A DNA stretch of 64,000 nucleotides, taken from positions 1 through 64,000 of the forward strand of contig JAUGWO010000114.1 in assembly GCA_049724395.1 (NCBI GenBank), given 5' to 3'. Numbering within the stretch: the stretch's first letter is position 1; each line of letters opens with the position of its first letter. The stretch comes from Spongospora subterranea f. sp. subterranea (Eukaryota > Endomyxa: Phytomyxea > Phytomyxea > Plasmodiophorida). Of this stretch, positions 1 through 11,701 are shown piece by piece. A program made the position numbers and the translations under genes. Below the pieces are notes generated by a model, which saw only the letters and a list, made by a program, of their open reading frames with translations, was not told where the DNA came from and searched no databases.

Positions 1-228
1 TAACTGCAATCGCGTGCACAACTGAGAACTTGTACAGAGTTTCATCGACTGGAAATATCGTGCGGAGCCCCATCAGATGAGATTACATGCCGTGCGGACT
101 CCCATTCTCTGATATATAACGTGTTCAGTTCTTTTCGTCCACTGTGCTGGGCAGAGACGAGGCGTTATCTCGCTGTCGTGTGGGATTTCTCTGTTTGCGC
201 ATTCACACTGGATTGATCGTCCTCGACC

Positions 229-3200
229 ATGGGAGTTCCATCGTTTTATCGATGGTTGAGCGAAAAATATCCCAAAATTGTGACCAATGTCGTCGAAGAT
301 GATAAAGAGGGGCTTGATACCTCGGCGCCGAATCCGAATCTAGTGGAATACGACAATTTATATCTCGACATGAACGGCCTTATTCATCCATGCTGTCACC
401 CTGAAGGAAAAGTAGGGCCCGTACTGTGTTGAATTGTCATTATCTCAACGTCCCCGTCCTAGCCTCAACCTTCGACGAAGAAGAGATGATCTCGGATGTA
501 TTTCTTTATATTGACCGGATATTTGCCATGGTGAGGCCTAGACGTCTTTTGTACATGGCTATCGATGGTGTTGCGCCTCGCGCAAAGATGAACCAGCAAA
601 GATCGCGGCGGTTCCGTGCTGCTCAGGAAATGGAAGAGCGGCGCGTTAAGGAGGATGAGATTAGAGATGCTTGGGCGAAAGAAGGCCGTCCCTTACCACC
701 GCGAAAACAAGCTAGCTGGGACCACAACGTTATTACGGTATGCGATTTCCAAGAAGTATTAATGCTCTTACCCTATCAGAACTTAATCTTCAGCGCGTTT
801 TTTCTATGATGCTTTCTGATCTTGCTCATTTAGCCCGGTACTCCTTTCATGCACAAATTAAGTCAGGCGTTGGTTTTTTACGTCAACCACCGCTTAACTA
901 CCGATCCCGGCTGGGCTAATGTAGGACAACGTTTCGTTCTTTTTTTTTTGTCATTTAACACGGAACATTTTAGATCCAGGTTATTTTTTCCGATGCCACC
1001 GTTCCAGGAGAAGGCGAGCATAAAATCATGAATTTTATTAGGGTTCAACGCGCTCAGACCGAGTTCCCTCCGAATCTTAAGCATGTAATATATGGTATGG
1101 ACGCCGACCTTATTATGCTTTCAATGGCCACCCATGAGCCGCATTTTACAATAATCAGAGAAACGGTTCTGTTTGGCAAGCAGAAGGTACTGTGCATGTG
1201 ATATTGATGCTCTCTGATCACTGATCTGTTATCTAGGGGTGTCATACTTGTGGCCAGGTCGGACATTTTGCAGCAGATTGTCAAGGTGCTGCCAAAGTCA
1301 AAGAAACCGAGTTTGATGAGACTAATGCCGTCAAGGATTCTCCATTTCAATTTCTGAATATTTCTGTACTGAGAGAGTATCTTGCCCATGTAGGATTCAG
1401 AATTTGATGGCCTGTTTTGTTCTAAATGTCTACTTACTTAGGAATTATATGTTGAAGATCTTCCATTTCAATGGGACCTTGAACGGGTAATCGATGACTT
1501 TGTTTTTCTGTGTTTTTTTGTCGGAAACGATTTTCTTCCTCATCTGCCATCGCTCGAGATCCGAGAAGGCGCTTTAGATGATTTGATGAAGCTGTATAAA
1601 GAGAAACTTCCTGTTATTGGAGGGTATCTTACCGATGCGGGTGTTGTCAATCTCTCGCGTGCTGATGTTATTATGGATCACGTATTCATTTTCGTTTTTT
1701 TTTATGGCAATACTAATGTTCGCCTTTTAGGTTGGCTTGCAAGAAGCGGAACTGCTAAGGAGGCGGCATCGCAGTGAACAACGTAATAAGCAACGGCAAG
1801 ATCAGCAAGACCGGGACAAACAGGCGAAGAAGGCTATGAAGCGTTCGAGATCAGAACCGAATATTGTTAGTGTTACATCCATTTTAGGAAGAACTGCCTC
1901 ATAATTGTCCTTCAGGTAAGCGAAGAAACCATAGAGAGACGTAGCAAATCACGCCGTCATGATATACCTGCTGCCATTGCTATCGGAACTATGACTCCTG
2001 TATTACCTTCAGTTCGTGTGCGGACCCCTCACGGTCTAGTTTTCCGCTTCCTAATCATTAGTGAATGCTCACATTGACGCAGTCGTCGGTGCTCGTGGTA
2101 GATCTGAGGTAGATAATGCCTCTGCTGCTGATGCCCTTCGTTCATCAATCCTTGGGAAACCGTCGTTACCTACTGATATACCTGTCGCTAACCTGCCCGG
2201 ACCCGAAACCGAAATTGACGGCCCGTTAAATGTCAGTGTTGATCCAGAGATTCAATCCGTCGAGGATGATGACAACCACCGTTCCGGTAGTTCAACGCTC
2301 AGACAATACTCGCTGGCTTATTATTGGTTTCAGGTGTCTCACCAGCAGATATTTCTGATGAATTTTCTGTTTTCTTGAAGCAAACGTTAGAGGAACTTAA
2401 TCGTGTTCCTGATGCGCCCGATACAATCATGTTCCACGAAGCTGGATATAAGGCAAGACGAATGATATTGTGATAATACTTAACTTTAACTATTGCTAAC
2501 TCTCACAATCAGGACCGCTATTACCTACAGAAATTCGGTTTTAAGCGGCCCGAAAACGATGCCGATATTAGGGAAGTCGCCCGTTGCTACACTCAAGGCC
2601 TTTGCTGGGTCATGTTGTACTACTACAAAGGGTGCCAATCCTGGGAATGGTATAAAACTTTCCGAAGTGTTTTTGTAAAGTAACTGTCAGTTTTCTAGGT
2701 TTTACCCTTATCATTATGCACCTTTTGCCTCTGATCTACGTAATATGGATCAGTTTGATGTTTCTCTAGAATTAGGCAAACCGTTTTCTCCATTCTCGCA
2801 GTTGATGGGGGTACTCCCGGCTGCCAGTTCTCATTGCCTTCCCCCAAAATATCGGGATCTCATGAAGTCTCCAACGTCTCCAATTCTACACTTTTATCCG
2901 ACCGACTTCAAGGTTTGGCCTAGGTCTGACGTTATCGTTGGTCTAACAGTTTCGTAGATCGACCTGAATGGTAAAAAGTGGGCTTGGCAAGCTGTAGTTC
3001 TTCTACCGTTTATTGAGCAGAACTTGTTACTCTCAACCATTGATGGCGTTCGACATTCATTAACTGCCGATGAACAAGAACGTGATTGTATCGGCGCCGA
3101 TTTCCTCTTTACTAGTTCTCTGCATAGCTTGGGAAATTCCATGGCAGCTCTATATCTGAAGTGTGGAAACTGCGACGCAGCTGAGCTTCGGAACTTTGTT

Positions 3201-4160
3201 GCTTCTATTGATACAAGTAAAGTATGATCCGTTCTCGTCTTTTGCTCATGTAAGCACTAACATCGCCAATGTTTCTAGAGTGGTGGGATAGTCGGTCAAA
3301 TATCTCCTTATTTAACGGCGGCTCGCCCAGCTGCAACTTTGAAGTTACACCTAGGGGCGTTTTCGCAAAAGTTGAAGCATAATCGCGCGGTGTCGACGAA
3401 GTTTATCTCTCCGGTCTTCACAACGCATAAAACTCAGCTTCTTCCTGGTTTCACACCCTCGTCTCCAATCTTATCAACAGAAGATTTTTCTACGGTTACT
3501 AGTTTCCGTCGTTATGGAGGTCGATCGTTGATGTTCAACTCTGGCGATAACAATCGAGCCGCCGCCACTGGATCGCAGCAGATCGTTTCGGCAGGTGGTA
3601 TCCGCATGGTTCAGCATAATCTTCCGAGGAGTCGCCAGTCCGATCAATTTCATGGATCTTACAACTGTAATTACGAATATCAGGCACACGGTCAAGATCA
3701 ACGGTTTCAATCTCGTTCGTATCCCGAAGACGGTCGCAATCCCAGAGATAGAATGGAATATCCCCAGTCGTATGGACGCTCAGAACATCATGGAGATTAC
3801 CGCCACCAACGTCACTATTCCTACGACCGTGATCTCCAAGCTTCTTCATATCATCAATCTAGATATGAACCATATCAATCGGAAAGCTCGTACAGTAATG
3901 ATCATTTTCATCAGCGTTATCATGGATATGCGCCGGAATCGGCTTCCCAACGAGAAAGACCCATTGATGGAGACCCATATCGCAATCAGAATCAATCCGG
4001 TTATTACCAACAGGAATACCCACCCTATGCTCACCATTCTGTAATCCAGCATCCTCCTCCTGCATACTCCAACCCTCGTCGCAACAATTTGCATTCCTCC
4101 TCCAATAGTGCCCCTTACCGGCATCATTCTTCTAATCGTGGTTCCACACCTCGAAGATAA
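229..4160 (+). CDS. 5'-3' exoribonuclease, nuclear XRN2/RAT1 family
   Basis: Processive 5'-3' exonuclease of RNA termination, turnover and rRNA processing, expected in the nucleus. The ATG at 229 opens [15 protein letters not shown], the invariant XRN start. Pieces in several frames follow in family order: [14 protein letters not shown] (about 343), [19 protein letters not shown] (about 556), [16 protein letters not shown] (about 1100), a CCHC knuckle [14 protein letters not shown] (about 1239), [17 protein letters not shown] (about 1509). The DXD/DGVAPR acidic residues that bind catalytic metal are intact, and the knuckle plus N-terminal wording fit the nuclear (XRN2) rather than the cytoplasmic (XRN1) type. 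Frame changes between pieces fit around a dozen short introns. The last exon (from about 3340) encodes a ~270-residue tail rich in Tyr, His, Ser, Arg and Gln, ending STPRR. That tail looks disordered. Family certain; exact exon borders not all resolved. Confidence 0.95.
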
Positions 4161-4789
4161 CATTTTATTATAAACAGACAAATGCATGGTCTAATTTCCT
4201 CGACTTTAAAAAAGGATTGGCAGTCGCGGTTGCCCAATGGAGATGGAATACGTCGTTCATATTTAGCTTAATCCCAACAAACAGACCGTCAAATCACAGG
4301 CAAGTTTCCCTGACATAATGAAGCAAACTGCAATATTGATACGGTAACATTTTAAAAACATACCGAGAATGTGCTCCGGTTCGATTTGAAAGGCGCCATC
4401 TAGCTACACAATCTGCGTTGGTCAAGTCATTCTACAATGCTGTTGTGGGTCGTCTTTATGGGCTGGTTGAAAAATATGAACATGATTATATATCACGAAC
4501 ATGTGTGTTATTAGAGCGCCATCATCTGGGATCCGATCTCTCTCATCGGCCTTCTAGATTGTCTGGACAGCGCCGTACACAGCTCTTTCCGGGCGGTCAC
4601 CAGAATTGTAAGTAATCGTGATAGCTAAGATAGCGGAAGCGATCATTTTATTGACAGAGGAGTTAATAATATAACCGCTGCTGTGGCAGCCTGGCTGCAA
4701 TTCCACCTCGATGTGCATTTGGCCGATCAACACATCGGGTGCCACACCATTTATCAAATAATAAGGTTTATGGCATGTAAACTTAATGC
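4161..4789. other. No gene seen
   Basis: Downstream of the exonuclease stop. Only short ORFs without recognisable content; no tRNA or other RNA gene visible. Confidence 0.5.
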
Positions 4790-5720
4790 ACCATCTGCCA
4801 TCGTACCCTACCACTACTTGCCTGCAATATCAGAGCGCGCCTGTTCAGGATCGCTTTGCCACTGAAGCATTTGGCGCCAATGCTGCCAAAACAATGCCGA
4901 CTGCCCAAATCGACAATCGCTGACAATTATGTGGTTGTCTTTCAGTACCTGATTGACGACACTTCCAAAGCGTGTGCCACTTCTGTGGCCGAGGATTGCT
5001 GTAGTTTTCACTTTTCGAGACGTTTTCAGGGTACGTTATAGTATATTGGTTTATACTTGATTCAACACGTTGCCAGGTGTTTTGGTCCTGATATTTCCAG
5101 GCATCGCTTGTGCTTATTCACACGATGCTCACTGAAATCTCCTCGTGCGCTCTGTTCGAACGATTCACGATTGGGAGAATGCCAGTCGATTTTTACAACT
5201 ACAGCGCATCCGGTTTTTCATCATGGGCCGGATCACGATGTCTCAAAAAGGTCGAAGCTGACCAAGGTCTGGTCAATCGTGGGTTATCCTAAGGTCTGTC
5301 ATACGGCTGCTAAAGTTTGATCGGGATTGACGATATTGTGGCCGATGCCTCCCGGAAGAGGATGTTTGTTCGAGCGCCATCGGACGTGTGATCGTGTCGC
5401 GCAAGCGATAGCAGTGAGTCCCTTAGTTGGGACGCCAATATTCGCTGTCTTTTTGAACCGAACGACGGTCGATACTCTGTGCCCCAATTAGACAGAATTA
5501 TAGCTGTTGCCTTTTGTTTCAGGAAGGTGTTTTGGCCGGTATGGACTCGAGTTCCAAAGTGATCAGCTCCGCGATGACGAAGCAGGTTCCCGACAACACA
5601 TCGCAATACAGCTTATGTTTTTTTTACAGGTTGACATTGTGGCTGTCCTTGATAGCAAGATCGTATCCATGGGTTTCGGCGATTCATCTCACCAATGCCG
5701 AGCGCTGATTTGCAGTTTTG
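4790..5720 (+). repeat. Diverged direct repeat, copy A
   Basis: Many blocks recur in the same order and orientation in copy B (about 6240-7070): the block with GCATTTGGCGCCAATGCTGC (4867 and 6333), the one with ACGGTCGATACTCTG (5465 and 6829), GACGAAGCAGG versus GACGAAGCCGG, and a shared end ACAGGTTGACATT (5625 and 6998). Identity is patchy with many small indels, so the copies are old. No coding content recognised in either. Copy B ends just before a Gypsy gag fossil, so both may be old retroelement ends; this is inference. Confidence 0.6.
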
Positions 5721-6239
5721 CAGGGCCATCCCGTTGGTCAGTTGTGTTCCCAGACTGCGGTTTTGAACGGATTCAAGAGCATCTGGTACTCAACTTCTGT
5801 GCGTTCATATTTTGACATCGCGTATTTACAAGTCTGTAGGACAGAAATGCCATCAACAAGAAACAATATTGAATAAAAAAGTAATACATTAAACAAGTAC
5901 TTTGAAATTACTCACGAAAGAAATAATAATACGTCTGTTATCGGGAGGCGTCGGTCTACGAACGCCCAATGCAGACGCTGTGGATGTAAGTGGACATCTA
6001 CACACACATTGAGATTTTCTTTAACTTGACTATGATAGGCTTCTGGACAAATCCCTATAACATCATGGACACATTCCCAATAGATCACGGTTTCAGACAT
6101 GAGGAAAGAGGCGAAACTGAAGAGATTTCTGATTAGGCAACAACTGTAGTACCCGACGTCCATTTGGCCGTTGCTAGGTATAATTCACAGCACATCACCT
6201 ATCGATGACAGGACTTTGACATCAATTACATACCACTTG
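5721..6239. other. No gene seen
   Basis: AT-richer spacer between repeat copies A and B. No recognisable coding, RNA or repeat structure. Confidence 0.5.
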
Positions 6240-7070
6240 ATGCGCCATCTGCCATCATAACGTGACCAACTACAGGAGAATTTGAATAAGTTGAACAATC
6301 GCCTGTCTGTTGAGATTGATTGGGCGACCAAAGCATTTGGCGCCAATGCTGCGAAAAAGATGTCGACTGCCCAATGACAGTACATATAATGGTTTTCAGT
6401 GATGTGATGATATTTTCAAAGCTGATGTCACTTCTGTCGTCGAAGACTCGAGTCGATATCCTGATGCTGTAGAAACAAATTTGATTCATGTATAATGAGC
6501 TCGCTAAAATCTCCTTTTGCGCTCGAGTCCGAACGCTTTACCATTGGGAGAAAGCCAAATCGATTAGCTCATTTGATTTTCGTCATGAACCGGATCACGT
6601 TGTCGTGACAAGGTCGACGCTGACCCCGTCATGGCATGTCTGCACTACGGTTGCTTCGGTTCTAAGGAATTGACGATTTTGTGACCCGATGCTTTTTGGA
6701 TTGTCATCCCGGCAGACGTAAAACTCATTGAACAATTCGAGCGCAATCGGGCGAGGAAATGCATGTCTCGACGGCGATAGTGCTGGCCACCATGGCTGGA
6801 ACGTATTGACAGTTAATTCGAACCGAGACACGGTCGATACTCTGCCCGAATTACATGGAATTATAGCTGATTGCCTTTGTTTCCCGGAGGTGACGTTAGC
6901 CGAAATGAGCTTTATCATGTGACAGTTCAGCTTAGCGATGACGAAGCCGGTTGACACTCTGCCCGACAATACATCTCTACACAACTTACGCCTCCTACAG
7001 GTTGACATTTTGGCTGGACTTCAGTGCAAGATGATATCCATGGGCTTCGGCGATCTTATCTCATCAATGC
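6240..7070 (+). repeat. Diverged direct repeat, copy B
   Basis: Partner of the repeat at 4790-5720; shared blocks keep order and spacing. It lies about 60 bp before the gag-like reading frame at 7131, the position expected for a 5' terminal repeat or leader of that element. No matching downstream copy is visible after the gag-protease remnant, which is cut short near 8.1 kb. Confidence 0.55.
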
Positions 7071-7130
7071 GATGCGGATCGCCACATTAAATGCAGATCG
7101 ACGGCGATCCATTTCCTTTGTTGTAAAGCT

Positions 7131-8080
7131 TTGGCCGTGGAGATGAAAATTGAGACAGCCGCCTCGTCAAAGTGCATTCGATGGCTGGAAGGCGTCAATT
7201 ACCATCGGTACCGGTCGAGAAGCCCCTTGAGCCGTCAGCTATCCGATCGGACCCAAGATCTGCTGCTCACTATACCGGTAGCGTCCTCGTTGCAACAGCT
7301 GGTCCATGACGCCTTTACGGCTGGACCAGCGGTTGGAACAACGGAAGGTCTACCGGCCGTCGCAACGGAATCCTTTCGTCTCAGCCCGACCTGCCGAGCT
7401 TTGGCAGAACCGAGCCCATATACCAGCGACACGAAATCCATTTCTCCCAACCAGACCGGTTGGGCAAAAGAATCCTCTCGACCGGTACCGATGGTAATTG
7501 ACGCCCTCCGTCCATCGAATGCACATTCTACAACCCCGTTTGACGAGGTCGCTGGGTTAGCGGCTATTTCATCTCCATGGCCAAAGCTCACAACAGAGGA
7601 AAAGGATCGCGGTCGACGAGAGAAGGTCTCTGCATTTACTGTGGCGAATCGGGCCAAACCATATCAGCTCACAATCTGTAGCCAAGGTCGGAAAAAGTTC
7701 AAGGGCACCTCTGACAAATCGGCGCTGGTCGATGCCCGTAAACAATACATCTCGCTACCCAATTATACTTCACCCGACGAGCCTAACCCTTTATTCCACT
7801 GTTTTTCACAATACGATAGAACCCATGCTCTGCTCTCCCCTGTTCCATTGACGTTCTTGCACCAAAGTCGTGCAATTCCATCTCGTCTCGCGCTTTGATA
7901 GATTGTGGTGCGACGTCATTATTCAGGTTGACCGAACTATTGCTACGAATGACCACATGTCTCATCCCGCTACCTGTGTGTATAATCTCGTTCGCCGTTC
8001 ACACCAGTATGATGGATATCAAGGTCGCGAGTTGTGTTCACAGGATTGTTTAAAGTCAGTCGCGCCTTACATATAACGAC
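7131..8080 (+). mobile_element. Ty3/Gypsy fossil: gag and protease remnant
   Basis: An old LTR-retroelement remnant, broken in several places. The parts seen are a gag-like region, a CCHC-like knuckle with the preceding LTTEEKDR-type basic stretch common in Metaviridae gag (about 7590-7680), and a protease-like stretch (about 7890-7990). No reverse transcriptase or integrase follows. The fragment stops near the foldback and Harbinger remnant at 8.2 kb. Family assignment rests on the gag knuckle context and is moderate. Confidence 0.6.
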
Positions 8081-8194
8081 ATGGGGGCTGCCTTCGTGGT
8101 CAGACATCCCCGCCTGACTACCTAGAGTTATTCGTCTTCATCTTCCTCTCAAGTCGCACAGGGGCTGGAAGGTAATGGGGGTCGCTCCTAAAAG

Positions 8195-8427
8195 GCGCAA
8201 TTCTGAAACTGGAGCCCAGCTGAAACAAGATTTGATTGCAGATATGTGGAACAAGCATGGGAATAATCGCTTTTACTCAGTAATTTTTGGCAATTGGGCT
8301 TTGCGTTTTTCTAACGCCTGCTGTTTTTTGCCAAAAAATACTAAGTAAAAGGGACTATATTTCCATGCTTGTTCCACATATCTGCAATCAAGTCTTGTTT
8401 CAGCTAAGCTCCAGTTTCAGCATCGCG
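8195..8427. repeat. Long imperfect inverted repeat (foldback)
   Basis: Two arms of about 90-100 bp face each other around a short centre. The left arm contains AGCTGAAACAAGATTTGATT and ATGTGGAACAAGCATGG; the right arm contains the reverse complements in mirror order, plus matching inner segments near TTTTTGGCAA / TTGCCAAAAAA. The right arm overlaps the last codons of the Harbinger transposase on the minus strand, so the left arm is an inverted copy of that element's 3' end. It could also be read as a MITE. Confidence 0.85.
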
Positions 8428-9413
8428 CGTCGCCATCATTCTGGCTGCCGTTGCACCAAATGAACCGTCAACCAGGTCGTCAGCGCAACGAAGTACCATG
8501 ACGTTGCTGGTTCGCGCTCCTGCACTCACCGGTTCATCAAACTCTAGGTATTGACCCAGCTTGTGCCTGCTGCGTTCATCCTCTATATCCATGTTGTGAA
8601 GGATTATGCACGCATGCATTATCATTGACAGGCGAGAAACAGTCCATTTGCGACCAGGGAGCTTTGTAATCGCCCAGCGCGCCTGAATGACTCCGAATCC
8701 ACGTCCCACATCCTTCCTGATCGCCTCGTGCATCCTGGTGAAGAGCGCTTCTGCCTCACCAAGACGGTCCGGAATTGACTTTATAAACACGTACCATCTT
8801 GGATATATGCCATCAACCAAGAAGTATGGCATGGTATAGGTGTCGTCATTAATGGTGAAGTAAACTGAATGGGATTTGTCGTTGACTAGATCATGCAGCA
8901 ACGTTGATCTTTGGACAACGTTTCGTTCAAAGCGCCTGGTATTCCGAAATGAACGTGCCAAAACCAGAGTTCGCCATCCACCACTGCCTCGAGGGAAATC
9001 GATGCGCCTTCATGGCCCTTGAATTGTCCCTGCTTTGATTTGGGACATTTGTCCCATTTCAATTTGAAACAGTCTAGAGATTCTGTAGACCAGGAAATCC
9101 ACGACCAGCATTGACCCGAAGGATCCTCTCTAAGTCTTCTGACGTAGGAGCGCGTAAATACTTGCCAGCGATCACCCCAGCAGCGTGCTTGCTGGAAGGT
9201 AATCCGAAACAACCTAATTGCAAGTGACTCAAGCAGCAAACAGTTGTTATTGCGGAAAATTAATGACAAAGTACGGGCGAATGAGGCAAATGAACAACGA
9301 GTATCTAACAGCGTGGTGAACAAGCGCGCGATACTCACACTAGAGAACCTCTCGCGTATGGCCGGGAGAATAGTACATGATCTTGTTTCGCCATCAAGCG
9401 CGACAAGAGTCAA
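8404..9413 (-). pseudogene. PIF/Harbinger transposase, inactive
   Basis: Minus-strand frames carry the DDE transposase of plant-type Harbinger elements. Upstream piece: ESLDCFKLKWDKCPKSKQGQ and LEAVVDGELWFWHVHFGIPG, the block around the first catalytic Asp. Downstream piece (8404-8961): NDKSHSVYFTINDDTYTMPY, LVDGIYPRWYVFIKSI, then RKDVGRGFGVIQARWAI and MHACIILHNMDIEDER. In the family the third catalytic residue is the Glu of a KDVERAFG-type motif; here it is Gly. The frame changes once around 8890-8960 with no convincing intron. Both point to an inactive copy. No second (Myb-like) ORF and no clear terminal repeats other than the foldback at its 3' side. Confidence 0.85.
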
Positions 9414-10003
9414 ATGGCGAGGACGACTGGCGCCTCCGGCCTCCGTCGATGGGCTGGCAGTCTACAGTCGGGTCGTAGATTGTACAGTTATGTGTACTCT
9501 ACAGCAACAGTACAATGTCACTGTGTGTACACCTGATTTCTCATCGAATAAAACCGTGATGAAATGGACCAAAAGCGAATGGCGTTCCATGAGCTCGATA
9601 CGGTCGACTTTTTTGTCGATAAGGAAAATAATGTCCAGAATAGATCTCCGAGTTTAGTTGGGGATCAGGGAGATAGCGACAGCAATGATGGAGTCCTGGT
9701 CAACTGCATTCAGAACTGGGATCTCAGTTCCGATATCACGGTATGAGGTGATCTCGTCGTCGATTTCCCTCAGTTTTCGTTCAATGATGAATAGCTTGAT
9801 CGAGATACAGTAGGAAGTCTGAGAACTAGAACTCGCCGGCCGCCTTTGATAAGAAAGCCCAAGCACATTACTCTGCATGTCAACCACAGTGATACTTTGG
9901 AAAAGTACAAACTTAACACCCCCAATTCATCTTTTGTTTCCCTAGTTTTCAACTTGGTTTATTTGAAAAATAACATTGTTTTTTAAGTCCGATTTGACAG
10001 ATC
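9414..10003. other. No gene seen
   Basis: Short ORFs only. The segment just before 10004 may hold the unseen first exon of the zinc-finger gene, but no in-frame ATG with a good donor could be fixed. Confidence 0.4.
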
Positions 10004-10819
10004 GTGTTGGATAGCGTATGGTTAGTCGATAGATCGTGCCTTATCTCATTGCTTAGGCCCTCCCGATTTTCGACTGCTTTTAACGCTTTCCTGGCGAAAT
10101 CCTCTGCTGATCACCAGGAACCCGTTGACCGTCGTACGACTACATGTCCCCAATGTTTTGTTCATCTTTTATCATCTGAACTGGTATCACATACTGAGCA
10201 GTGCCGACCAAGGCCTGCTTCCTCGAAAAGTTCAAGTTTAGACCTGGAAACAAGCCGAGTTTGTCGCAATTGTCGGTTGTTCTTCCCTACATTGGATGCA
10301 TTACAAACTCATGTTTGCCACAATAAGGCTGATTCAAGAAGTTCCCACTTTCCCTCGTCGAAGTCGTTTCATGCGTCGGTTCTGAAGAATTGTCTGTCTT
10401 GTGGAGCCGTTGATAAAATCGGGTATTTCTGCTCTCGATGCGGATGTCCTCTGACGTCCAGTAGCTCCATCAAGAAACCGGCAGCCGCAGCATCGAAGTC
10501 ACCCATTAGGTTCCCCCCTGCTGTTCATGTTCGAAGATCGCCCATTCCTCAAAAACGCACCACTTCTTGTCATTCCATATCCAGGAGGCCTCTCAATGAC
10601 CATAAGGTCGAGACTGGGGCAGCACAACCGACGAAAAACAGCTTGCCTAAAGTGGTGGAGTGCCCTCACTGTTGGAGGAAGTTCAGCCGTTCCGCTGCAG
10701 ATCGTCATATCGATATTTGCTCCAATGTGATCAATAAGCCAAGTCCATTACGGCGCCCAACCGCCGCTCTGTCCAGAAAATTATCCATCATCGAGGCGAA
10801 ACCTGTTTTCCGACGGTGA
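10004..10819 (+). CDS. C2HC zinc-finger protein, ZC2HC1-like
   Basis: The frame holds repeated zinc-binding stations: CPQCFVHLLSSELVSHTEQC, a second C-x2-C...H set CRNCRLFFPTLDALQTHVC, a C4 set CLSCGAVDKIGYFCSRCGC, and near the C terminus CPHCWRKFSRSAADRHIDIC, the classic zf-C2HC_2 pattern of the ZC2HC1/FAM164 family. Between them are Ser/Pro/Lys-rich linkers. The open frame lacks an early ATG; a likely acceptor (GCTTAG) lies at about 10050, so a small first exon upstream is missing from this call. The stop is at 10817-10819. Molecular role unknown; the family is linked in several lineages to flagella or cytoskeleton, which the sequence here does not prove. Confidence 0.75.
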   Translation: MLDSVWLVDRSCLISLLRPSRFSTAFNAFLAKSSADHQEPVDRRTTTCPQCFVHLLSSELVSHTEQCRPRPASSKSSSLDLETSRVCRNCRLFFPTLDALQTHVCHNKADSRSSHFPSSKSFHASVLKNCLSCGAVDKIGYFCSRCGCPLTSSSSIKKPAAAASKSPIRFPPAVHVRRSPIPQKRTTSCHSISRRPLNDHKVETGAAQPTKNSLPKVVECPHCWRKFSRSAADRHIDICSNVINKPSPLRRPTAALSRKLSIIEAKPVFRR

Positions 10820-10913
10820 CAGGCACTGAATACCTCTAGCACATCGGTAGAAGTATATTCTCCAGACTTATTATTTCAATTAAAATGTCTTATTACTTTA
10901 GAATGAATCTTGG

Positions 10914-11611
10914 TTATGTCCATTCTTCTTCCCATTGACGCTGACGTTTAATTTCGTCTTTGGTAAGAACTTTGCCACAGCATTTTTTGTGCTTGGCCCC
11001 CGATCCACACGGGCACGGCTTGTTGGCGAATTTCGAGACTTTGTCAACGACTGCAATTTCGTCATGGCCGACACTTGCAGCGAGCTCTAAAGTATTTTGA
11101 TATCGGCTAGAGGGGCGATTCCGCCGCGAATCGTCGAAATCTAATCAAAAGGCGGGTCGATCAACATGTTGATCCACTCTATTAGTAAATTTAGCGATTA
11201 CCTTCAACTGATAAGGTTCCTGGTAATGCAGTCCCATTTTCATTGAACACAGCATATCCTGAAACCTTATCCCCGTTTTCTTTGTTGCTCAGATTGGTCA
11301 AAATTCCATATGCGACTACCGCAATGATCCCAATCTCACCAAACCCAACTACGACGATGATATTAGCAACGAAATCGTTGAGCAGGCGTGAAGAGGATCG
11401 TACAGTAAAACGACAACACCAATGTCATCAGAGGCAATCCCCATTGAATCGTCATGAGTTTGCGCCAATCCATCGCCCCTTGCCGAGCATCAAACCCGGT
11501 CGGTATCTGCTCTGGAACCCTGCCGGTGCCTTCCTCCTTGGGCACTCCGGCCAGAACTGGCGGACTGCACAGCACAGGGATAAACCGTCCAGGAATTATT
11601 CCGCCAATCAT
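10914..11611 (-). CDS. Membrane protein with C-terminal SEC-C motif
   Basis: Three exons join in frame: 11611-11404, 11348-11202 and 11140-10914, with introns of 55 and 61 nt (both phase 1, GT-AG), giving 193 residues. The N-terminal ~50 residues are Pro/Gly-rich with PKEEGTGRVPEQIPTGFDAR. Hydrophobic stretches follow around residues 55-90, including GLPLMTLVLSFY across the first splice and GFGEIGIIAVVAYGIL. The C terminus has KPCPCGSGAKHKKCCG, the zinc-binding SEC-C motif (CPCGSG..KKCCG) known from SecA tails and many hydrolases. The frame agreement across both splices makes the model strong. The family is not recognised. A possible mitochondrial inner-membrane location is a guess from the N terminus. 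Confidence 0.8.
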
Positions 11612-11701
11612 TGAACCAGACCTCGGAGCGATAATGAAGAAGAGTTAAAAGCGAATGAAATATAACGCTGAATAAAATTGTTTATTGCTAATGCTAGGGA
11701 A

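Noticed and set aside
3474-4187. Several overlapping ORFs over the XRN2 tail on both strands
   Set aside because: Low-complexity coding produces open shadow frames; the plus frame at 3339-4160 continues the exonuclease and carries the biased composition expected of a disordered tail.
11243-11614. Plus-strand 123-codon ORF over the SEC-C gene
   Set aside because: The minus-strand three-exon model is phase-consistent and ends in a recognised motif; the plus frame has nothing comparable.
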